Assembly: GCF_029626175.1 (NCBI RefSeq)
Contig: NZ_JARUBM010000002.1
Coordinates: forward strand, 682,001-746,000
Length of the DNA: 64,000 nucleotides
Reading direction: 5' to 3'
Source of the DNA: Micromonospora sp. WMMD1082
GTDB taxonomy: Bacteria; Actinomycetota; Actinomycetes; Mycobacteriales; Micromonosporaceae
Below are positions 58,414 to 64,000 of the stretch, one piece after another. A program made the translations under genes and the position numbers. How positions within the stretch are numbered: the stretch's first letter is position 1; each line of letters opens with the position of its first letter. Below the pieces are notes generated by a model. That model was not told the origin of the DNA, did no database searches, and saw nothing but the letters and a program-made list of their open reading frames with translations.

Positions 58414-60630
58414 GTGGCACGACGCCGCTTCGCGGGGATAGCAGCCAGCGCCATCGTCCTACCGTTGCTCTACGTCATCACTCAGCCGGCCTCGGCATCG
58501 GCCACCACGGAGACCGCGACGGTGAAACCCGTCCCGGCACCGGCCACCGGGCTGGCCAGCGACGTCCGCGAGCTGACGCGCAAGGACTTCACGTTCAACG
58601 GCCAGCGCCTTGAGGCGCCGACCGAGTACCAGCCCCGCACCCAGGCGCGGCAGTCACAGGCCGCCGAGACGCCGCCGGTCGGTACGGTGCGGCAGTGGCT
58701 CGCCCTGGACGACTACCAGGGCGTGATCTACCTGAAGGACTACACGCTGCGGGGCGTGGGCGACCACATCGAGGTGTGGGTCGCCAACGACACCGAGTTC
58801 CCGGAGGGTGACTGCCGCCGGCAGATCCCGAACTCGACGGTGGTCACCGACGCGCAGGTCGCGCACCTGGTCAACGAGTTCGACACCAACATGTACCCGA
58901 AGTCCACGGCCGCGTTCAGCACTCCGCCGGAGCGCGACGGCAGCAACGCCGCCATCGCCGGGGACTACACCGGCGCCGGCAACCGGACGGTCACGCTCGT
59001 CGACAACGTACGCGACGACAACTTCTACGACTTCCCGGCCGCGCCCAGCTACATCGCCGGGTTCCACTTCTCGCTCTTCAACGAGCTGCTCGACCGCAAC
59101 ATCATGACGGTCGACGCGTTCGACTGGGCGCACCGCACCGGTGCGAACCCGCCGAACGAGCCGACCGACGACCTGTGCACCAGCCGGCCGGCCCGCCCGA
59201 ACCTGTACGAGGGCACGTTCATCCACGAATGGCAGCACCTGGCGCACTACTACGCCGACCCGTTCGAGACGGTCTGGCTCAACGAGGGCCTCTCCGACTT
59301 CGTGCAGACGCTCGCCGGTTACGTCGACGCCACGGCCCGAGTCGACCAGCGCGGCACGGACAGCCACATCCACTGTTTCCAGGGCTTCGGCATCGTCCAG
59401 ACGGACTACAACACGAATCCACGCGACTGCGGTGGCCCGGAGAACTCGATCAATCTGTGGAACGAGGGCAGTACCTCCAGCGGAGTGCTCGCCGACTACG
59501 GCAACGTCTACTCGTTCTTCCTGTTCCTCTACGACCGCTACGGCCTGGACTTCATCTCCCGGCTGCACCGCGACGGCGACCTGCAGGGGCTGGCCAGCCT
59601 TGAGGCCGCACTCAGGGCCGAGGGCGTCAAGGACATGTACGACGTGATCCACGACTACCAGACGATGAACCTGGTCGACCGGATCGTCGGCAACTCCAAG
59701 CTCGGTATCACGCTCGGTGTCGACAAGCGGCGGGTCACCACGGCCAGCCTCAACGCCACGGTGAACCTCGCCAACCCGGCCTCGTACGCCACGCCGGGCG
59801 CGGCACCCAACGGCGCCGACTACATCCCCTTGCAGAAGGCGGATGGCAAGCCGCTGAGCCGCGGCGACCTGCGTTCGATCAAGTTCGCGGGCGCGAAGAC
59901 GCTGCCGCCGGTCCCGCTGGCCTGGCGTACGGTGACCGACGACCCGGACCGGCCGGGCAACTCGGTGCTCTGGTCCGGCAACGCCAGCAGCCTCGACGTC
60001 GCGGCGGTCACGCCGGTGACGGTGCCGGTCGCCGACCCGACGCTGACCTTCCTCGCGAAGTACGGCGCCGAGCCCGGCTACGACTACGGCTACGTCAGCG
60101 TCTCCGCCGACGGCGGGGAGACCTACACCGTCATCGCCGGTGAGGAGACCGTCGCCGGTCCGCTCGGCCCGGCCCTGAACGGCACCACCGAGGGCTTCGA
60201 GCCGCACTCGTTCGACCTGTCGGCGTACGCCGGGCAGGAGGTGCTGGTGAGCTTCCGCTACGTCAGCGACGGCGGCGTCAACGAGGGCGGCCTACTGATC
60301 GACGACATCGCCGTCGGCGGCACACTGGTCAGCGACGGGTCGAGCCTGGCGCCGTTCAGCTCGCCGTCGGAGATCCACCCGACGCCGGTGGCGAACTGGA
60401 ACGTCCGGTTCGTCGGCATCGACGAGAAGCTCAAGCTGGCCCTCCAGGTCGAGGTCGACGGCAAGTCGGGCTTCACCCTCGGGCTGGTCCAGACGGCGCT
60501 GCTGACCGCCTTCCCGAAGGTGGTCGCCATCGTCGCCTACGACGAGCCGACCGAGCAGGTGACCCAGTACGCGCCGTACACCCTCACGGTGAACAACGTG
60601 GTCCAGCCCGGCGGCGCGCCGCTGAGCTGA
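58414..60630 (+). CDS. Secreted HExxH zinc peptidase
   Basis: A 738-residue exported peptidase. A signal-like N-terminus (MARRRFAGIAASAIVLPLLY) leads to a secreted protein. The catalytic site is H271-EWQH275 (FIHEWQHLAHYY), with a Glu291 in WLNEGLSD 16 residues later as third ligand. This is an immune-inhibitor-A-like/M6-relative arrangement. The remainder includes a beta-sandwich (TLTFLAKYGAEPGYDYGYVSVSADGGETYTVIAG) like the carbohydrate-binding module at the end of InhA proteins. GTG at 58414 with GAGGAGG 4-5 nt upstream. It probably degrades extracellular proteins. A strong terminator follows. Confidence 0.9.
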   Translation: MARRRFAGIAASAIVLPLLYVITQPASASATTETATVKPVPAPATGLASDVRELTRKDFTFNGQRLEAPTEYQPRTQARQSQAAETPPVGTVRQWLALDDYQGVIYLKDYTLRGVGDHIEVWVANDTEFPEGDCRRQIPNSTVVTDAQVAHLVNEFDTNMYPKSTAAFSTPPERDGSNAAIAGDYTGAGNRTVTLVDNVRDDNFYDFPAAPSYIAGFHFSLFNELLDRNIMTVDAFDWAHRTGANPPNEPTDDLCTSRPARPNLYEGTFIHEWQHLAHYYADPFETVWLNEGLSDFVQTLAGYVDATARVDQRGTDSHIHCFQGFGIVQTDYNTNPRDCGGPENSINLWNEGSTSSGVLADYGNVYSFFLFLYDRYGLDFISRLHRDGDLQGLASLEAALRAEGVKDMYDVIHDYQTMNLVDRIVGNSKLGITLGVDKRRVTTASLNATVNLANPASYATPGAAPNGADYIPLQKADGKPLSRGDLRSIKFAGAKTLPPVPLAWRTVTDDPDRPGNSVLWSGNASSLDVAAVTPVTVPVADPTLTFLAKYGAEPGYDYGYVSVSADGGETYTVIAGEETVAGPLGPALNGTTEGFEPHSFDLSAYAGQEVLVSFRYVSDGGVNEGGLLIDDIAVGGTLVSDGSSLAPFSSPSEIHPTPVANWNVRFVGIDEKLKLALQVEVDGKSGFTLGLVQTALLTAFPKVVAIVAYDEPTEQVTQYAPYTLTVNNVVQPGGAPLS

Positions 60631-60639
60631 CCCGACCCG

Positions 60640-60676
60640 GAACTCCCGGTGCCGCGCCGCGCGGCACCGGGAGTTC
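60640..60676 (+). terminator. Terminator of the HExxH peptidase gene
   Basis: Perfect 17-bp inverted repeat (gaactcccggtgccgcg / cgcggcaccgggagttc) with a 3-nt loop, 9 nt after the stop, followed shortly by TTTC. Confidence 0.85.
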
Positions 60677-60775
60677 GCCGTTTCGAGGGGTAGGTGGCGG
60701 AACCGGCGGCGCGAGCCGGCGGCGCTGCCTAGCCTGTCGGCAGAGGCACCGTCGGGCGCACGCACGGAGGACATC

Positions 60776-61129
60776 ATGACCAACGCGATCGGTGACGCCC
60801 TCGACGGCGTACGCGAGGTCGAGCTGACCGTGACCGGCCGGAAGACCGGGCGGCAGATCTCGCACCCGGTGTGGTTCGTGCAGCAGGACGACAACGTGTT
60901 CCTGGTACCGGTAACCGGCTCGGACAGCCAGTGGTACAAGAACGTCCAGCAGACGCCGATGGTCCAGTTGACGGCCAACGGCGCCGCGTTGAGTTCGAGC
61001 GCCACCCCGATCACGGCGACCGACCAGGTCGACCGGATCGTGGCGATGTTCCGCGACAAGTACGGCGCCGACCAGTTCGAGTCGTACTACCCGAAGCACG
61101 ACGTCGCCGTCCAGGTCCCCCTCGGATAA
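60776..61129 (+). CDS. Small Ddn-like F420/flavin-dependent oxidoreductase
   Basis: A 117-residue split-barrel protein: VELTVTGRKTGRQISHPVWFV, VFLVPVTGSDSQWYKNVQQTPMVQLTANG. This matches the nitroreductase/Ddn-type family. ATG at 60776, with GGAGGAC upstream. Substrate unknown. It is the second such protein in the window, unrelated in position to that at 8089. Convergent with the GRAM-like membrane protein. Confidence 0.87.
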   Translation: MTNAIGDALDGVREVELTVTGRKTGRQISHPVWFVQQDDNVFLVPVTGSDSQWYKNVQQTPMVQLTANGAALSSSATPITATDQVDRIVAMFRDKYGADQFESYYPKHDVAVQVPLG

Positions 61130-61176
61130 CCCGTTGCTCGGTCATCGCGGCGAAGAACGGCGCTCTCCCCTCCTGA

Positions 61177-61202
61177 CCCGCCGCCCGCCCGGATGCGGCG
61201 GG
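61177..61202. terminator. Terminator between convergent genes
   Basis: Eight-bp arms cccgccgc / gcggcggg with a 10-nt loop, between the small Ddn-like and GRAM-like genes. Confidence 0.5.
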
Positions 61203-61212
61203 ACCGGTCAGC

Positions 61213-62358
61213 TCAGTCGGAGACGGTGCGGCGCACGCCGCCGTGCAGGCCGCAGGCCCGAGGGCTGCCACCGGCCAGGCTGATCTTCCCGTTCTCGCAC
61301 TGCACCAGGTAGCCCCTGCCCTCCCAGAACCCGGGTACGCAGTCGAAGTGGTCACACACCTCGCGGGCCGGCTCGCGGATCCGTTCCCCGCCGCAGAAGT
61401 CGTATCCCATCGGGTTGGCGGGGGCGCCGCAGCGCCGCTCGGGCGTCGGGCTGGGCCGGCGCGGCGCGGGTGAGTCGCCGGCACGCGGCGAAGCGGTGGT
61501 GCGCGGTGAGCCGGTGGCGCGCGGCGCCGTCGCGGCGCTGGCGGTGGCCGGTGCCGGGGTGGCGGCGACCGCGGTTTCCGTGCGGGTCGGGGCGGACGGG
61601 CCGGAGTTGGCCAGCGCCACCGGCACCATCACGGCGAGCGCGGCGGCGACCACGGCGGTCCGGCGGCCACCGGGGATCAGCGCCGACAGCCGGGCCTGCC
61701 CGGGGGTGGCGATGCCCGGTCGGGACGGGCGTAGCCGGGCGTGCTCGGCGATCAGCTCGTCGAGCTGGTCGATGACCGCCTGGCGCTGCTCGATGGCGTC
61801 GGCGAAGGCCAGGGTGAGCACGAACCGGAACTCGGCCGCCGCGTCCACACGCAGCAGCACCCCGGAGGTACGCCGCCGGTCCAGCACCTGGATCAGGGTC
61901 ACCGACGCGTGCGGGTCGTGCGCCAGACCGGTCATCCGCCGGTACGCCCAGTCGCGCCGGCCCCGCCCGCCGAGCAGGACCAGCCGACGGTTGGTGATCA
62001 CCGCCATGCCGGCGTCGGTGATCCGTACCCCGTCGGGAAGGCGCTTGCGCAGGCGGCCGGTCTCGGCGCCGACGGTCAGGTCGGGGGCGGGCAGCACGGC
62101 GGTGTGTCGCATCTCGACCAGTTGCGCGGCCGGCACCACCCGGAGCACGACCTCGTCGGCGACCAGTTCCAGGGGAAGCCCGTCGCCCGCCCCCGCCGAG
62201 CCGTGACACTGCTCGGCCAGCGTACGCAGGCGGCGCAGCTCGTCGTCGCGTCGCCGCCACGTTCCCTCGACGCTGCGGAACAGCCGCAGCCGGCGCTCGT
62301 TCTGCCGGCGCGCCCACCGGTACCGCCATGTCGAACCCGTCGAATCAGTCCTTGCCAC
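61213..62358 (-). CDS. Membrane protein with PH/GRAM-like domain and Cys-rich exterior
   Basis: A 381-residue protein. The cytosolic half (1-230) holds an Arg-rich coiled segment and a strand-rich domain around GMAVITNRRLVLLGGRGRRDWAYRRMTGL, similar to bacterial PH/GRAM-like modules. A helix at about 233-250 crosses the membrane. A Pro/Ser/Thr-rich linker follows, and the last 65 residues carry seven Cys (RRCGAPANPMGYDFCGGER, EVCDHFDCVPGFW, VQCENGK, RACGLHGG), so probably disulfide-knotted outside. GTG at 62358 with AAGGAG 6 nt upstream. A wall sensor or lipid-binding protein is a guess; no function is known. Confidence 0.8.
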   Translation of the reverse strand: MARTDSTGSTWRYRWARRQNERRLRLFRSVEGTWRRRDDELRRLRTLAEQCHGSAGAGDGLPLELVADEVVLRVVPAAQLVEMRHTAVLPAPDLTVGAETGRLRKRLPDGVRITDAGMAVITNRRLVLLGGRGRRDWAYRRMTGLAHDPHASVTLIQVLDRRRTSGVLLRVDAAAEFRFVLTLAFADAIEQRQAVIDQLDELIAEHARLRPSRPGIATPGQARLSALIPGGRRTAVVAAALAVMVPVALANSGPSAPTRTETAVAATPAPATASAATAPRATGSPRTTASPRAGDSPAPRRPSPTPERRCGAPANPMGYDFCGGERIREPAREVCDHFDCVPGFWEGRGYLVQCENGKISLAGGSPRACGLHGGVRRTVSD

Positions 62359-62534
62359 GCCGACTCCTTCGCCGCGCATGCCACCAACCGCAGGCCACCA
62401 AGTGGGGTGTCACAGTGTTAACGGCTGCGGGCACCGGCAGGGACACGGCCCCGACCGGGCGAATTACCCGATCGGTGGACCAATACGGACGAGACGGTGG
62501 TTTCGCCACGACGACGAGCGGCCCACGCCGAACG

Positions 62535-63293
62535 TCAGGCGCGGGTGATCGCGTTGGCGTGGATCGCCTCGGCCAGGTACGCGGCCAGCCCCGGCGCCAT
62601 CGCTTCGTAATGGGCGGTGAACCGCTCGTCGGCCAGGTACATGTCAGCCAGCCCGGTGTGGATCTCGTACGAGCACTCGTAGAACCACCGGCTGATCAGC
62701 TGCCGGTGCTCCTCGGCCAGGTCCCTCGCCTGCGGGCCGTCCGCGGGCGCGCCCGAGGCCAGCAATGCGACGATCCGCCGCCCCCAGTCCTCGTTCTCGG
62801 CCTTGATCCGCTGCCAGTCCTCCTTGGTGTGGCGCGACGCCCGCCGGTTCGACTCCCGGTACGCGTCGGTGCCGCCCCACCGCTGCTCCGCCTCCTCGGC
62901 GTGCGCCTCCGGGTCGAAGTCACCGAACACCTCGAAGCGCTCCTGCGGGGTCAGTCGGATGTCCAACTTGCTCGCCTCCATCGCGAACTCGATCGCCGCG
63001 ACCATCTCCTGCAGGCGCCTGATCCGCACCGTCAGCAACTCGTGCTGTCGGCGCAGGTGGGCGCCGGGGTCGCTCGCCGGGTCGTCGAGGATCACGGCGA
63101 TCTCTTCCAGCGGGAACCCCAGCTCGCGGTAGTACCGGATCAGCTGCAACCGCTCCAGATCGGCATCGGAGTAACGGCGGTAGCCCGCCGCGCTGCGCCC
63201 GCTGGGCGACAACAGCCCGATCTCGTCGTAGTGATGCAGCGTCCGGACCGTCACCCCGGCGAGTCGGGCCACCTGGCCCACGCCGTACGCCAT
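62535..63293 (-). CDS. TipA-like MerR regulator with TipAS domain
   Basis: A 252-residue regulator. MerR helix-turn-helix and wing at 1-70 (YGVGQVARLAGVTVRTLHHYDEIGLLSPS). A dimerisation coiled coil at about 75-105. The C-terminal TipAS antibiotic-recognition domain lies at about 115-250 (EVFGDFDPEAHAEEAEQRW, then HRQLISRWFYECSYEIHTGLADMYLADERF). TipA proteins bind thiopeptides and similar drugs and activate resistance genes by twisting the promoter spacer. Monocistronic; its targets are not obvious here. Confidence 0.93.
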   Translation of the reverse strand: MAYGVGQVARLAGVTVRTLHHYDEIGLLSPSGRSAAGYRRYSDADLERLQLIRYYRELGFPLEEIAVILDDPASDPGAHLRRQHELLTVRIRRLQEMVAAIEFAMEASKLDIRLTPQERFEVFGDFDPEAHAEEAEQRWGGTDAYRESNRRASRHTKEDWQRIKAENEDWGRRIVALLASGAPADGPQARDLAEEHRQLISRWFYECSYEIHTGLADMYLADERFTAHYEAMAPGLAAYLAEAIHANAITRA

Positions 63294-63332
63294 GGTTCCC
63301 TCCCTTCCTGGGAACCACGGTCCCGCCTGCCG

Positions 63333-64000
63333 TTACGTGAGGGTCAAGTCCGATTCTGCGACGCCGGTCACCCCGGACGGGTCGGTCTGCGCCAGGAGGG
63401 TTCGCAGCTCGGCCAGGGCGGTCGGGCGGCCGTACCGGTAACCCTGCCCGTGCAGGCAGCCGATCGCGACCACCGCGTCGTGCTGCCGTTCGGTCTCCAC
63501 CCCCTCGGCCACCACGTCCAGGTCGAACGCGCCGGCCAGCCGGGTCACCATCTCCACCGTCGCGTACGCCCGGGTGTCCTCGGGGATCCGGGCCACGAAC
63601 GAACGGTCGATCTTCAGCTCGGTCGCCGGGATCCGGTGCAGGTAGCTCAGTGACGAGTACCCGGTGCCGAAGTCGTCGATGGCGATCCGGATGCCCAGCT
63701 CCCGCAGCTGCCCCAGCCGGTCGAGCACCGCGTCGCTGCCCTCGATCAGCGCCGACTCGGTCAGCTCCAGGGTCAGCGCCCGGGGGGCCAACCCGGCCCC
63801 GGCGGTGGCTTCCGTGACGGTCGCGATCAGGTCGGGCCGGCGCAGGTGCGACGCGGCGATGTTCACCGCCACCGTCACCGCCGGCACCTGCTGCTGCCAG
63901 GTGGCCGCCGCCCGGCACGCCTCGTGGATCACCCACCGGTCGATCGCCAGGATCAGCCCGGTCTCCTCGGCCAGCGGCAGGAACCGGGCCGGGCTGAGCA
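63333..64000 (-). CDS. EAL-domain cyclic-di-GMP phosphodiesterase, C-terminal part (partial)
   Basis: The C-terminal about 220 residues of a larger protein; the N-terminus is beyond the right edge. EAL catalytic signatures are intact: LELTESALI (metal Glu), IDDFGTGYSSLSYL (Asp pair and loop 6), LKIDRSFV (Lys) and VVAEGVET (Glu). It should hydrolyse c-di-GMP to pGpG. The missing upstream part probably carries GGDEF and sensory domains, as in most actinobacterial hybrids. Controls development and secondary metabolism in the group through BldD; inference here. Confidence 0.92.
   Translation of the reverse strand, partial: LSPARFLPLAEETGLILAIDRWVIHEACRAAATWQQQVPAVTVAVNIAASHLRRPDLIATVTEATAGAGLAPRALTLELTESALIEGSDAVLDRLGQLRELGIRIAIDDFGTGYSSLSYLHRIPATELKIDRSFVARIPEDTRAYATVEMVTRLAGAFDLDVVAEGVETERQHDAVVAIGCLHGQGYRYGRPTALAELRTLLAQTDPSGVTGVAESDLTLT

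Noticed and set aside
58654..60207. 517-codon minus-strand frame
   Set aside because: Antisense to the HExxH peptidase.
1..64000. tRNA, rRNA, CRISPR arrays, transposase genes or attachment sites
   Set aside because: No T-loop/CCA patterns, evenly spaced repeats or transposase motifs were seen on reading.

Overview
The DNA is very GC-rich, uses GTG and TTG starts often, packs genes into ATGA/GTGA overlaps, and encodes several F420-type (Ddn and PPOX class) oxidoreductases, Tat-exported hydrolases, DHA2 and DrrAB-type exporters and a TipA-type MerR regulator. This fits a filamentous actinomycete, most likely Micromonosporaceae (Micromonospora or a close relative). That placement comes from recognising the protein styles, not from a search. 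I saw no rRNA, tRNA, CRISPR array or intact insertion sequence.

Left part (1-26 kb): a partial GH15 enzyme, a cupin protein, and an OmpR-type two-component system whose neighbours (a membrane-anchored acidic-tailed protein and a PepSY protein) share one upstream motif, TTAACCC-N3-CTTAG. Then come a sulfotransferase, a phage-T4-beta-like protein, a cysteine-free HesB-like protein, F420 oxidoreductases, a pentapeptide-repeat protein, serine hydrolases, two secreted M28 aminopeptidases, an M15 peptidoglycan carboxypeptidase, a NarL-type two-component system and an ABC exporter with a YqeB-like partner.

Middle (25.8-46.5 kb), more accessory in character: a ParA-like ATPase with a SAP/Rho-N-like partner facing a frameshifted membrane NACHT ATPase; an aldo/keto reductase; a DrrAB-type exporter; two large hairpin repeats; a 1200-residue STAND ATPase with low-complexity insertions; an unrecognised operon of a Tat-exported protein, an 86-residue protein and a Cys-rich protein; a DHA2 exporter; and a divergent locus. 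On one side of that locus a tiny operon encodes a CxND/PCRLHRWG protein, a DivIVA-like protein and an 83-residue protein. On the other side an operon encodes an XRE regulator, an inositol-monophosphatase-like protein, a GNAT and a flavoprotein. The flavoprotein has a decayed tandem copy. The CxND/PCRLHRWG family occurs three times in the window.

Right part (47-64 kb): a tightly coupled seven-gene operon encodes an alpha-oxoamine synthase (serine-palmitoyltransferase-like), a UbiA prenyltransferase, a ThiL-like kinase, an NAD-dependent epimerase/reductase, a diacylglycerol/sphingosine-kinase-family enzyme, a CrtX-like glycosyltransferase and an acyltransferase-3. A convergent cytochrome P450 faces it across a shared terminator. 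The combination predicts a glycosylated, acylated amino-lipid or sphingolipid/terpenoid hybrid and is the best candidate here for an undescribed system. After it lie a GH43 beta-xylosidase with a CGAAA-G-TTTCG operator, a large secreted HExxH protease, a small Ddn-like protein, a GRAM/PH-like membrane protein with a Cys-rich tail, a TipA-like regulator and a partial EAL phosphodiesterase.
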